Source of the DNA: an uncultured Acidobacteriaceae bacterium
Lineage (GTDB): Bacteria > Acidobacteriota > Terriglobia > Terriglobales > Acidobacteriaceae
Direction: 5' to 3'
DNA: 64,000 nt
Assembly: GCA_903849645.1 (NCBI GenBank)
Contig: CAINJJ010000009.1
Location: 1-64,000, forward strand
Shown: positions 49,601 to 58,778 of the stretch, in pieces
How the letters are laid out: each line of letters starts with the position of its first letter
How positions within the stretch are numbered: the first letter of the stretch is position 1
Translations under genes and position numbers: made by a program
The notes under the pieces: generated by a model
Databases searched by the model: none
What the model saw: only the letters and a program-made list of their open reading frames with translations
Told to the model about the DNA's origin: nothing

Positions 49601-52600
49601 CACGGCGTCAAAGCGCCCAACACCAGCTTCAACCTGCGCGTCCCCGGCATCCTGCCCGCGGTGGTGGACCTGACCGGCGTGACTGCCGCTGCCTCCTACT
49701 ACACCGCCGACCTCAGCGACGACGGCAGCGGCGATCTGGCCTCGCTCAGCGCGCAGATTGGCCGCGTTGTGGCGCGCATCCAGCAGCTCAGCGGCGCGAC
49801 CCCGGTCACGCTCGTGGCCCACTCCACGGCCGGCCTGGCGGCGCTGCGCTTTGCCAACGACAACGCCGCACTGGTGCAGGGAATCATCACCCTGGGAACC
49901 CCGCATCTCGGCTCTCCGCTGCCTTTTCTCCAGGACAGCCGCATCGGCGACGCCCTGCGTGTGGTGCAGGTGCTGCGCCCGCAGATTGGAGCAGGACCGG
50001 TCCGCGATGCGCTCGATTTTGCGCTCACTGCCCTGGACGGCTATCTGCCTCCTGCTACGGCGGGCGGGCTCCCGGCGGCTTCCCCCTTTCCCGCCGGATC
50101 GTTCCCTGCGCCCGGCTCTGCAACCACGGTCTCCGCCGCCGGAGGCAAGCCGGTGCTGGCCATCGGCGGGCAACTGAGCGGCTCGCTGCTCGACGTTCTC
50201 AAGCCCGCGCTCGCGGCTCTGGCCACCAGCGCGGCTGCCCCTGCCGTGGCGCCCCCCGCCCCCACTCATCTTGCCTTTGGCGCGCGGGCCCATATCAACA
50301 CGGCCACCACCTCGGCCGGCCGCGTGGCCGTGGATACCACCGTCCGCGGCGACCTCTTCCAGGTGCCGCTGCACAGCGGCGCGGCCGCGCCTCCGCATCC
50401 GGCGCACGCGCTCCACGTTCGCGCCAAGCTCACCAACCCCAGCGGATGGCTCGTCGGAGCCTCAAGCGCCCTGGTCGCCCCCGGCCTGCCGCAGTCGGAT
50501 GTGCGCGTGCGCTGGGCTGAAATTGGCGCGGATATCTACGCATCCTCGAGCGGCGTCACGGTTGACCCCGTTCTGCAACTCCATCAGGTCTCCTGGCACG
50601 GCCCGGTGTCGCCGCTTGCGGCTTTTACCGACGCCAACGCGCAAGCCCTGCTCGGCGCCGTCCTCCAGACCATCAGCCTTCCCGCGCCCCTGCCCACCTC
50701 CCCGGCCGGAATCCTGCTGGCCACAATGCAGGCGCTCAACATCGCCGTGGTGGACAGCCACGGCGGCATCGGCATCTCCGCGGACGCATGGTCGGCCATT
50801 ACTGCCGATGCGGCCGGGTACCTCTCTACCCGGTTCACCGCCGCAATCAACGCCGGTGCGGGCTTTGCCGGATTCACCGCCATCACGGCCGTGGTTCCCG
50901 GCCGCGGCATCACCGCCATCCCGGAGTGGACGCTGCGCCTCGGCTCGCTGCCGATGGAGCTCTACCTTGTGCCCGGCCCCTGGACGGCCGGCCTGCGCAC
51001 CATCAGCGTGGGCGGCGCCGCGGGTTGGCCCATCGCCCCGCGCACGTCCATCGAACTCGACGCCAGCGTGACCCTGCCTGGCTTCACCCCCGCGCTCGAC
51101 GCCAGCTTCACGCTGGGCGCATTCACCGTTGCGTGGACGGGCGCCAGCAGCCAGCTTGCGGTTAGCGCCGCGCCCTGGCTGGCCCCGCTTACCCTGGTTC
51201 CCGCGCCCACGGCGGCCACCCTCAAAGCCGCGCTCAGCGGCGCGCTGCCCCGTCTGCTCTTCTCCGGAATCGGCTCCGCGGTGCTCGAAGCCCTGGCCGG
51301 GCCGGGCATTGTCATCACGCCGCTCGACACCTTCTTTACCTCCATGTCGTCGGTGCTCACGCAGGCTTCGGCCCTGGGCAACAGCAAGGGCACCGGGCTG
51401 GACTCGGCCAAGCTGAACAAGTTTTTGCAGTTCATCGCCAAGACCGCCGGGCTGCCGGCCGGGCCGGGGCTGTCGCTGCCCGGCGGGCTGGCCGTCACTG
51501 CCTCGGGCGCGGGCACGGACGCCGACCCGGTGCGGCTGCAACTGGCCACCACCGCGGCCATCGGCGGCGTTCTCAACCTCAGCGGAGGCGTGGCCTTTGA
51601 CAAGCTGATGCACCCCAGCCCCACGGGCACGGTGGCCTTCACCATCCCCCTGCCCTCCGTGTGGACCAGCCTCACCGTAGCCTTTGGGGCCAGCGCCGCC
51701 GGGGTCACGCTCTCCCTCACGCCGGTCACCACGCCCGCCACCGCGCCCATCCAGATTCTGCCCACCTTCAGCGGCCTCGGCGCACTTGCCGGCGCGGCGG
51801 AAGCGCTTCTGCCTCAGGTGCTGGACGCCACCGTCACCGCTATCGGCCCTTCTTCCGTGGCCAATTTCACCCTGCAGGTGGCTGCCGCGCTCGACATTTA
51901 CGACACGGTCGGCGGGTTCTCGGCCCACGGCGACACACTCAAGTCGATGCTCAACGGAACCTGGCTGAGCAGCTTTAGCAGCGCGCAGCGCGGCACAATC
52001 GCCTCCAGCATCGCCGGTCTCTTCAGCAACCCCGCTTCGCCGCTGCATGTGCCCATCTTCTCCACCATCGCCGCGGGCACCGGCCCCAACGCAGGCGTGG
52101 TCACCTGGTCCTGGACACCGACCGGCGGCGGAGACAGCGGCACGGTCACCGTGGCCCTGGGCTGGGACTCCGCCGGTCCCACGGCCACCGTGGGCATCGC
52201 CAACCTCAAGCTCGCCAGCGGAGCCCTCGGCATCACCGCCACCGCCGGGTTTGCCGCGGGGAATGTGGCCGTCTCGGCCGACCTCGGCGTGCATCTGCAG
52301 GACGCCATCGGCATCGACCTCGTGCCGACGCTCTCGCTGCGGGAGAACGGCACAAACTTCCAGCTCGAGTTCTATCCGCTGGCCACGGGCGGCGGCAACG
52401 GACCCATCACCATCGACTTCATCCCGCCGGCCATTCACATGGGGGCGGGCGGCCCGGTGGCCCTCATCGAGCAGTGGCTGGTGCCGCTGGTGGCCGACAC
52501 GCTGCTGGCCGCATTCAAGAGCGAGTACAGCACCCCGCTCTGGAGCGGCGGCCCGCAGTTGCAGTCCGTTCTCACCGGCTCCCATGTGGCGGTTCCGGGC

Positions 52601-55600
52601 GGCGGCGGCCTCATTGTGAATCCGGCCTTCCCCGGCATCACCGCCGTGGCCACCGGGCTGCTCGCCACTCTCTGCAACGGCGTCAAACTGCCTCTCCCCG
52701 GCACCCTGAAAGTGTCTCTGGTCAACACCTCCGGACGGCTGGGCGTTCGCATCCAGGGCAACGAAGACTTCCCGATCGGCGAATACCTGCTCTCCATGCG
52801 CTTTGGCGCGCCCACGGCATGGGGCAGCACCTTCGACGCCGGGGTCACGGTCTATCTGTTCGACTTCAGCAGCTCCACCTTCACCTTCAACCCCGCCCTC
52901 CTTGCCGCGGGCTTCGGCCTCGGCCTCACCGGCCAGAACGACGGCCCGCTGATCAACACGAGCGGCTTCCGCATCGGCGGCGTCCGGCTTTACTCGTTCT
53001 TTGAGTGGAGCCAGATCAGCGGCAGCTTCAAGCTCAGCTCTCCCGGCGTGGGCGTGGAGATTGACAAGCTCGGACTGCCTCTCTCGCAGGCCACGGGCGG
53101 CAACGTGGGCGGCAACAACCCGGTGGCCTCGGGCCTGCTGGGCGGCGGCGGCGACGGCGGCAACAGCGGCGGCGACACCCAGCCCGTCAATCCCGCCATC
53201 GACATCTCCGCCTGGTACTGGTCCACCGCTCCATCAGGCGCAATTCCCGCCGGCGACGGCACCTTCCACATCCTGTTTGCGGGCAGCGACGGCCCCATCT
53301 GGATCGGCATTCACGCGCAGCTCGGCCCCATCTACCTCAACCAGATCGGCATCCTGCTCAACGGCAACGTCTCCGCCTCCCTGGTGCTGGACGCCACGGT
53401 CAAGGTGGGTCCGCTCACCGGCCAGGTGGATCAACTGGGCGTCACCATCCCGTTCAAGTCCCTGAGGACCCCCGGCGACTGGACGCTGGACCTAAAGGGC
53501 CTGGCCCTCAGCTTCCAAACGCCCGGCGTGGAGATCGCCGGAGCCCTGCTCAAGAACGACAGCGGCGGCGTGGTCGAGTACGACGGCATGCTGCTGGTCA
53601 AGATCACCGAGTTTGGCCTGGTGGCGGTCGGCGCCTACTCCAAGCCCAAGGACGCCAGCGGCGACTACACCAGCGTTTTCATCTTTGCCGGCCTCTTCAT
53701 CGTGCTCGGCATCCCGCCGGTCATTGAAGTGGAGGCCATCGGCCTGGGCGTGGGCTACAACCGTGAGCTCATCGTCCCAGACGACATGAACAAGATTCCC
53801 GACTTCATCCTGGTGGCGGCCCTGGATGACGGCGGGGCGCTGGCCAACGATCCCATGGGCGAGCTGCTGCAGATTCGCGACAGCATCCCCGCCAAGCGCG
53901 GCAGCCTGTGGCTGGCAGTGGGCCTGCACGGCACCACTTTTGTCATCGTTCACGTCACGGCCATTGTGTATGTGGCCCTCGACCGCGGCGTGGAAGTGGG
54001 CGTCCTGGGCGTGGCGCGGCTCGCCATTCCCACTGACGACACGGCCCTGGTGAGCATCGAACTGGCCCTCAAGGCGCGCTTCTCCTCGGCCGAAGGCATC
54101 CTGTCCATACAGGCGCAGCTCACCTCCAACTCGTATCTCTTCGACAAGGACTGCCAGCTCACCGGCGGCTTTGCCTACTTCATGTGGTTCCCGATGGGCC
54201 AGTTCGTCATCACCATCGGCGGCTACAACCCCCACTTCATCAAGCCCACGCAGTTCCCCGACGTGCCGCGGCTGGGCTTCCGCTGGGCCCTGCCCATCGG
54301 CGCCACCATGAAGGGCGAGAGCTACTTCGCCCTCACCAACACCGCCATCATGGCCGGCGGACGCCTCGAGGTCACCTACGGCATCTCCTGCGCCTACGTC
54401 TGGTTCACCGCCTACTGCGACTTCCTCATCTCCTGGGACCCCTTCTACTACGAGATCGATCTCGGGGTCTCGGTCGGCGCCACCTTCAAGATCCAGATCT
54501 GCTTCTGGGGCTTCTGCATCGGCGTCAGCATCACCATCTCGCTGGGCGCTTCGCTGATGATCGCCGGCCCCCCGCTGCACGGCACGGTCACGGTCGACCT
54601 GGCCATCTGCAGCATCACCGTGGCCTTCGGCAGCAACGCCAACCCCAACCCGCCCTACATCACCGACTTCAGCATCTTCGCCACCAAGTACCTCTACGGC
54701 GGCGACAAGAACGGCAACGCCTTCCGCGTCAACGTCCTCAGCGGCCTGCTTCCGCCCTCGCCCTCCGGCGCGGAGCCGGCGCCCGGCACCGCCGACAAGC
54801 CCTGGAAGATGCTGAGCGAGTTCTCCTTCCAGTGCGACACCAAGATGCCGGCCACCCGGACCAACGACTTCATCCTGGGTCCGCGGGACCTGAGCGGACA
54901 GGTGCACAGCATCGACCTGGCCCCCATGAACAAGGAGTCGGTGGACCCCGAGCTGGTGGTCACGCTCTTCGGCATGGCCTACGGCAAGTGGGGCCAGATC
55001 AGCGTCCTCAATCCCAACTCCAACGCCGACCTGCAGACCACTGCCGACCACTGGAAGGTCACGCCCATCCTCGGCAAGGTCTCCGAGGCCACCTGGCACT
55101 GGATCGATCCCACGCAGATTCCCGCCGCGGCCAACACCATTCCCGCGGTTGTGGGCATCAAGATCGAGGGCTTCTGTGTCTTTGAAGGCCAGACCGCGCT
55201 CATTCCCATCGCCAAGCTCTACGACACCGGCAACAGCCGCCCGCTGCCCTTTGCCAACGACTTCACGATCGGCTACCCCACCTATCACGGCTACGGCCTG
55301 GCCGCGGAACTGATGGCGCAGGCCACCGCGCAGGCCAGCTCCGCCGCCACGCTGGGGATTGCCGGAAGCATCCTCTCCGGCGGCGGGTTCTTTGCCCAGC
55401 AGCGGGTCACCTCCGGCTTCCCGGCGGCGGGCAACCCGCCCGTGGCCGCCCGCGCCCTGCGCTACAGCCGCTCCGCCCCGCCCATGGTGGTTCCCATCAC
55501 CACCGGGCTCACCATGAAAGCGCCCGCCCTGGCCGCTCCGCCGGTTATCGTGGCCGTACCGCCGGTTCTGCCGGTGGTGATGGAGCAGCCCCGCCTGCGC

Positions 55601-56749
55601 GCCGTTCTGCGCGGGCTGCCGCAGGCGGTCAGCGACGCGCCACCCACCCTGCGCACCACGGTCACCAACGTTGCGGCCGCCGCCGGCATTGCGCGCATGG
55701 CCGCTCCGCTGGCAGACGCCCTGGGCGCACGCCTGGTGCGCGTCAAGGCCGCCGCGGCCCCCGCCGCCACCAAACAGGCCAAAGCGGGCCACACCCTCCG
55801 CTCCAGCGAACTCGGCTGGGCCTCCGGCGTTGCTCACCAGGCAGAGCTGGCCAACGCACTCGGCAGCCTGCGCTCCAACGGCCTGGCGCTGCCCGCCGGC
55901 GTCACGCACATCTGGGATCTGCCCGCCGGCGTGCAGGAGGAGCTGATCGTCACCGGCGACTCCGCCTTCCGCGTCACCTTCCTCACCCGCGGCGGCTCGG
56001 TCATCGCCGACAGCGAATACCCGGCCGGAAAGCAGACGGTCATTGCCGTTCCCCCGCGCTGCGGCATGGTCTCCATCGAGTGCCTGGGCAAAGTCCCGGC
56101 CGGCTCAGCGGCGGTCTCGCCCGGCTTCGCGGCGGTGGCCTTCTCCGCCGCACCGGCGGGCAAGCAGACCGTGGCCGGCTGGCAGGCAGGCAACCTGCTG
56201 CCCCAGGTGGGACCCACCACGATTCTGGGCCGCGGCGCCTGCCTGATGCTGCCCCAGACCCACATCCCGCTGCGCAGCCGCCAGGCCATCGCGCAGACCA
56301 TGGTCCGCGTCACCGACGCGGTGGCCGATCAGATTGGCACGGAGACATGGCTGCCCACCTCCATCGGCGTGGTGATGGTCCTGCTCGACCTGCAGGACGC
56401 CAACGGCGGCGCCAACGGCGACCTCTCCCTCAGCGCGCAGGGCGCAACCCTCTCCTCCACCCCCATCCGCATCCTGGGCGGACGGCGGCGCGCCTTGCTC
56501 TATGACGTGACAAACGCCGACCCCAAGGCCGACCACATCGTCATCGGCGTGGCCAGCCTCACCGGATGGCGCGTCTCCGGCGTCGTGGGCATGGCCGGCA
56601 AGGCCCAGGAATGGGCCACCAGCCTCCAGGGCAAGGTCCCCGAACACATCGTCCCTGACGGCCCGCTCACCCCCGACGGCAGCATCTCCGTCCGCCTGGT
56701 CGCCGCCCCGGCCACCAACCTTGCCGTCCTTACAGGAGCCGCAAAATGA
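46655..56749 (+). CDS. 3364-residue giant protein with lipase-like segment and DUF6603-like region
   Basis: No signal peptide or certain membrane helix. The N-terminal ~900 residues contain repeated units with the motif GxGTxxDPW (Gly at 297, 536 and 812, and a variant at 1618). Residues ~950-1150 resemble an alpha/beta-hydrolase: RSVLLIGPAFSDHTIW, then VTLVAHSTAGLAALRFA with a candidate nucleophile Ser1057, and GIITLGTPHLGSPL. A Gly-rich linker lies at ~2149-2180. Residues ~2330-2680 look like the family called DUF6603 (LGIPPVIEVEAIGLGVGYN, GGFAYFMWFPMGQFVITIGG, AWFTAYCDFLISW-like), with several Cys in the second half. The C-terminal 650 residues are Ala/Pro-rich. The DUF6603 assignment is from memory; function is unknown. 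It is coupled to the genes on both sides by ATGA overlaps. Confidence 0.88.
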   Translation: MSSDALGSEILDLGKAIGLFDEGGAPQASWFDNPLHHIESIFTNDPQRTAFLRLLDGLLPPVQLADIPAHETWHPLLGNQTRGNAYLTVNTSSGVTFGFAGDFHSTESPTPLASLRAHLPLVNISGTVNAVAGTAPDPLEVSLRIHLGMAYPGDTIGLDAVVITASLAPFPTSSPTATMTVNLEGLQLDASGPQNIQLDPANLGAEAIHLIIGFIREQLSRLSGPSGEAAAVAAHLLQLLGFGSDGIPPFPFAQLSNPAALNTWFSSLLQGAGTPPVVTWLGHLVGLLGSGSIAVTGTGTESDPWVAPILDFGTATGSGLGITLASKTVSSTTSLLLGLQARVIPDGATPPVRVEGSAILASIPITGAGSAAILPSASVVAHAPGGLGAPALVSTSTITVQSIRGGFTWTGGVLHPLLELDQVDFTLGGTTTHYNQVDLSNADSVASTASSLIGATISGYLGATGPGRNLAALTGIVKPENDPASPHALDFTQLVSNPARAIAAFHRGVLLDSTHCWSFLLEEIGGLAGITTPVTGAGTRSDPWVLSLAPPSVFHIEVAAWNDQTSGVATDPQKLRIGLRASFSQSPFDFYWLAELLAFDLPQSGAGAVSLMAGQHAHMGIQPIPAIPSVAGFTLGVGDLAADMTWSPGSPLVWSAGLQNVSVAYAGNTLNIPSIGFPLAAPFDVSSPAAIAADFGLTIPDLELLFRLVLARAAYSWGGVPAFALTGLLGIHGGLDGLPADWPALADPAAAGTLLSDPFTALRNWLAQIATGVGADGIGFLPRILPWLRAMLAGALPADIGALPDFGLPISGSGTYDDPWTLPLTTTASADLDALLWLEPAGPPPGWATSLVASATGAADFAALTTVAHSVAGFVPGLGNSLANSDAGALTSALSALGSFFLSGDGVAPLSSQAPTIAGWTTFTALTSAHSAQPADPIAIQQILAQIDSLAGGAGGARSVLLIGPAFSDHTIWNPLLADPGLHGVKAPNTSFNLRVPGILPAVVDLTGVTAAASYYTADLSDDGSGDLASLSAQIGRVVARIQQLSGATPVTLVAHSTAGLAALRFANDNAALVQGIITLGTPHLGSPLPFLQDSRIGDALRVVQVLRPQIGAGPVRDALDFALTALDGYLPPATAGGLPAASPFPAGSFPAPGSATTVSAAGGKPVLAIGGQLSGSLLDVLKPALAALATSAAAPAVAPPAPTHLAFGARAHINTATTSAGRVAVDTTVRGDLFQVPLHSGAAAPPHPAHALHVRAKLTNPSGWLVGASSALVAPGLPQSDVRVRWAEIGADIYASSSGVTVDPVLQLHQVSWHGPVSPLAAFTDANAQALLGAVLQTISLPAPLPTSPAGILLATMQALNIAVVDSHGGIGISADAWSAITADAAGYLSTRFTAAINAGAGFAGFTAITAVVPGRGITAIPEWTLRLGSLPMELYLVPGPWTAGLRTISVGGAAGWPIAPRTSIELDASVTLPGFTPALDASFTLGAFTVAWTGASSQLAVSAAPWLAPLTLVPAPTAATLKAALSGALPRLLFSGIGSAVLEALAGPGIVITPLDTFFTSMSSVLTQASALGNSKGTGLDSAKLNKFLQFIAKTAGLPAGPGLSLPGGLAVTASGAGTDADPVRLQLATTAAIGGVLNLSGGVAFDKLMHPSPTGTVAFTIPLPSVWTSLTVAFGASAAGVTLSLTPVTTPATAPIQILPTFSGLGALAGAAEALLPQVLDATVTAIGPSSVANFTLQVAAALDIYDTVGGFSAHGDTLKSMLNGTWLSSFSSAQRGTIASSIAGLFSNPASPLHVPIFSTIAAGTGPNAGVVTWSWTPTGGGDSGTVTVALGWDSAGPTATVGIANLKLASGALGITATAGFAAGNVAVSADLGVHLQDAIGIDLVPTLSLRENGTNFQLEFYPLATGGGNGPITIDFIPPAIHMGAGGPVALIEQWLVPLVADTLLAAFKSEYSTPLWSGGPQLQSVLTGSHVAVPGGGGLIVNPAFPGITAVATGLLATLCNGVKLPLPGTLKVSLVNTSGRLGVRIQGNEDFPIGEYLLSMRFGAPTAWGSTFDAGVTVYLFDFSSSTFTFNPALLAAGFGLGLTGQNDGPLINTSGFRIGGVRLYSFFEWSQISGSFKLSSPGVGVEIDKLGLPLSQATGGNVGGNNPVASGLLGGGGDGGNSGGDTQPVNPAIDISAWYWSTAPSGAIPAGDGTFHILFAGSDGPIWIGIHAQLGPIYLNQIGILLNGNVSASLVLDATVKVGPLTGQVDQLGVTIPFKSLRTPGDWTLDLKGLALSFQTPGVEIAGALLKNDSGGVVEYDGMLLVKITEFGLVAVGAYSKPKDASGDYTSVFIFAGLFIVLGIPPVIEVEAIGLGVGYNRELIVPDDMNKIPDFILVAALDDGGALANDPMGELLQIRDSIPAKRGSLWLAVGLHGTTFVIVHVTAIVYVALDRGVEVGVLGVARLAIPTDDTALVSIELALKARFSSAEGILSIQAQLTSNSYLFDKDCQLTGGFAYFMWFPMGQFVITIGGYNPHFIKPTQFPDVPRLGFRWALPIGATMKGESYFALTNTAIMAGGRLEVTYGISCAYVWFTAYCDFLISWDPFYYEIDLGVSVGATFKIQICFWGFCIGVSITISLGASLMIAGPPLHGTVTVDLAICSITVAFGSNANPNPPYITDFSIFATKYLYGGDKNGNAFRVNVLSGLLPPSPSGAEPAPGTADKPWKMLSEFSFQCDTKMPATRTNDFILGPRDLSGQVHSIDLAPMNKESVDPELVVTLFGMAYGKWGQISVLNPNSNADLQTTADHWKVTPILGKVSEATWHWIDPTQIPAAANTIPAVVGIKIEGFCVFEGQTALIPIAKLYDTGNSRPLPFANDFTIGYPTYHGYGLAAELMAQATAQASSAATLGIAGSILSGGGFFAQQRVTSGFPAAGNPPVAARALRYSRSAPPMVVPITTGLTMKAPALAAPPVIVAVPPVLPVVMEQPRLRAVLRGLPQAVSDAPPTLRTTVTNVAAAAGIARMAAPLADALGARLVRVKAAAAPAATKQAKAGHTLRSSELGWASGVAHQAELANALGSLRSNGLALPAGVTHIWDLPAGVQEELIVTGDSAFRVTFLTRGGSVIADSEYPAGKQTVIAVPPRCGMVSIECLGKVPAGSAAVSPGFAAVAFSAAPAGKQTVAGWQAGNLLPQVGPTTILGRGACLMLPQTHIPLRSRQAIAQTMVRVTDAVADQIGTETWLPTSIGVVMVLLDLQDANGGANGDLSLSAQGATLSSTPIRILGGRRRALLYDVTNADPKADHIVIGVASLTGWRVSGVVGMAGKAQEWATSLQGKVPEHIVPDGPLTPDGSISVRLVAAPATNLAVLTGAAK

Positions 56750-56862
56750 CCCCAACATCGGCCTTGCCCCGCTCCCTGTTCACTGTTCTCTGTGCACTGT
56801 CCACTGTCCCCTTTGCACTGTCCACTGTTCACTGCTCACTGCCTTCAGGAGCCGCAAAATGA
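56731..56862 (+). repeat. Duplicated start junction with CACTGT tandem repeats
   Basis: CAGGAGCCGCAAAATGA occurs at 56733-56749 and again at 56846-56862. Between the copies lie eight or so imperfect TTCACTGT/TGCACTGT/TCCACTGT units. The first copy ends the giant gene and the second starts the next gene. Confidence 0.85.
56746..56862 (+). CDS. Possible 38-residue linker ORF created by junction duplication
   Basis: An ATG overlapping the giant gene's stop opens a 38-codon frame through the CACTGT repeats, and its TGA overlaps the ATG of the following gene. It has the same ribosome site (AGGAG) as the next gene. It may only keep translation coupled across the inserted repeats; the peptide (MTPTSALPRSLFTVLCALS and so on) looks signal-like by chance. 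Confidence 0.25.
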   Translation: MTPTSALPRSLFTVLCALSTVPFALSTVHCSLPSGAAK

Positions 56863-58673
56863 GCCCCACACCGCCGCCCGTCGGATCCATGTACATGTAC
56901 GACGCCATTACTCCGCCGCTGGTCGATAACAGCTACCGGATCGATGTCGTCACCAACGTTGCCTACGACGGCAAACCGGCCACCCTCGAAACCAACAGCG
57001 GCTACTTCAACATCGAGGGGCCGCGCTTCACCCTGCCCGCGACCGATGTTGCCGGTGTCTTTCCGCCGCGCAACGGGCACGGCGGCTTCGATGAGGCCAT
57101 TCCGCAGATCGTCATCTCCCGGCGCACGCTGCCCTGGGAGCGACGCCTCACCCAGAAGCCCGAACTCATCGGCACGCCCAAACGCGACGCCAACAATCCC
57201 GAGCCCAATCCGATTCCGGCCAAGAACGGCAACCCCGCCGGCTTTGGCCCCGCCCCGTGGATGGCGCTCCTGCTCTTTGCCGAGGGCGAATACACCCTCC
57301 ACCAGAACGTGCCGCTCAAGTCCATCCTGCCCGCGAGCGTTTACGCGCGACTGGAGGTGGCCGATGGCATCACGTGCGACTCCATCGAGGTGGAGGAGTC
57401 CCTGCTCCAGTCCGTTCTGCCCAGCCTGGACGAACTCACCCTGCTGGCCCATGCCCGCCAGGTCAACGTGGACGACCGCGAGTTGAACGCCTCCTCCACC
57501 GACGGCTTCTACGCCATCGTGATGGGCAACCGCATCCCCGCCCCCGGCGCCAAGTATCGCGCCTGCCTGGTGTCGCTCGAAGAGCGCACGGACCTGGTAA
57601 AGGCCGACCCGCCGCCGGTCGCCCGGCCCATCTTCACCCTTCGCGAAGACAATCCCGTCTTCAACCTCGGCGCGGCCAACCAGGCCGGCATTGCCGCCGC
57701 CCCGCCTTCGCCCCGCCCCGGCGCGATTCTCGACTCCGGCACGCCCCAGCAGACCCTCATCAACATCCAGGACACCAAAGAGAGCCTGATTCTCAACAGC
57801 GTGGCCGACCGCAACATCGCCAGCGCCATCGGCATCATCCAGAGGCCGCCTTACCACGCCTACATCATCACCCAGCAGCTTGTGCTGCTGCACAGTTGGC
57901 AGTTCGAGTGCACCGGCCTCGGCACCTTCCGCGACTACGTGCAGCGCATCAACGTCTCCACCATGGGCACGGTGGAAGAACTGGGCCACCCCCCGGTCGC
58001 CGATACCGGCCACATTCCACTGGTGGTGATGGACCGCGCCGGCGTGCAGGAAAACGTCTGGTACCGCGGACCGATGGTCCCCCTGCCCCTGACCCGCGAC
58101 CCGCTCACCTATCACAGCGCCGACCAGTGCCGACGCGTCACCCCTGAAACCGGCGCGGAAGACATCAGCTATGCGGCTGCCTTTGAGGCCGGACGCCTGA
58201 TGGCCGCCGCCGACCCCCGCCTGGCCCAGGAACTGATGCGCTGGCGCCGGGAGTCCTTCCGGCAGTCGGTCCGTACCGACTCCCTGATCGCCATTCAAGC
58301 CGCTATTCCACTCGAGTCGACGCTTGAAATCCACCAGCCCGTCGCCTCGGTCGTCGCCGTCAGCGCCGCCCATGGCATGGTCACCGGCATCAACCAGGTC
58401 GGCGACCGCTACGGCATCGGCGCCGTCAGTCGCGCGCCGGGACTCGACCCAGCCGCGCTGCAGCAGGCCTGGAATCTCGCCACCGAATCGGAGGCCGTCA
58501 CCCTGCTGGGCGGGGCCCCCGGCGCCACGGGCACGGTCGTCACCGCGCCCGCGCAATCCGTCCGCCCGGCCGTTACCCTGGCTGAAGTGGCCGCCGACAC
58601 CGCTTCCCTCAACCTGTTGCAAACCGCCCGCGACCAGGCGCTGAACAACGTGCTGCTGAAACTGGAGAGCTGA
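56859..58673 (+). CDS. Large-protein operon member, 604 residues, unknown function
   Basis: The ATG at 56859 has AGGAG 8 nt upstream; the open frame extends to 56721 through repeats and is not used. It is a soluble, beta-rich protein with no signal peptide: DNSYRIDVVTNVAYDGKPAT, EAIPQIVISRRTLPWERRL, PAPWMALLLFAEGEY, RNIASAIGIIQRPPYHAYII, QLVLLHSWQFECTG. The C-terminal 150 residues are helical and Ala-rich. I recognise no family. Context suggests it works with the giant protein. Confidence 0.85.
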   Translation: MSPTPPPVGSMYMYDAITPPLVDNSYRIDVVTNVAYDGKPATLETNSGYFNIEGPRFTLPATDVAGVFPPRNGHGGFDEAIPQIVISRRTLPWERRLTQKPELIGTPKRDANNPEPNPIPAKNGNPAGFGPAPWMALLLFAEGEYTLHQNVPLKSILPASVYARLEVADGITCDSIEVEESLLQSVLPSLDELTLLAHARQVNVDDRELNASSTDGFYAIVMGNRIPAPGAKYRACLVSLEERTDLVKADPPPVARPIFTLREDNPVFNLGAANQAGIAAAPPSPRPGAILDSGTPQQTLINIQDTKESLILNSVADRNIASAIGIIQRPPYHAYIITQQLVLLHSWQFECTGLGTFRDYVQRINVSTMGTVEELGHPPVADTGHIPLVVMDRAGVQENVWYRGPMVPLPLTRDPLTYHSADQCRRVTPETGAEDISYAAAFEAGRLMAAADPRLAQELMRWRRESFRQSVRTDSLIAIQAAIPLESTLEIHQPVASVVAVSAAHGMVTGINQVGDRYGIGAVSRAPGLDPAALQQAWNLATESEAVTLLGGAPGATGTVVTAPAQSVRPAVTLAEVAADTASLNLLQTARDQALNNVLLKLES

Positions 58674-58778
58674 AGCCGCTCCCCCTGCTCCTGGTTGGAA
58701 ACCGCCGAGTGAAGCCTGTTTTGAAGCGCACCCGGCACTGTTCGTGAAACACCACGGGAATTGGAGAACCGCTCCGCT

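Noticed and set aside
53492..55909. 805-residue open frame antisense to the DUF6603-like region
   Set aside because: Same shadow pattern; the plus-strand frame is continuous for 3364 codons with sensible protein.
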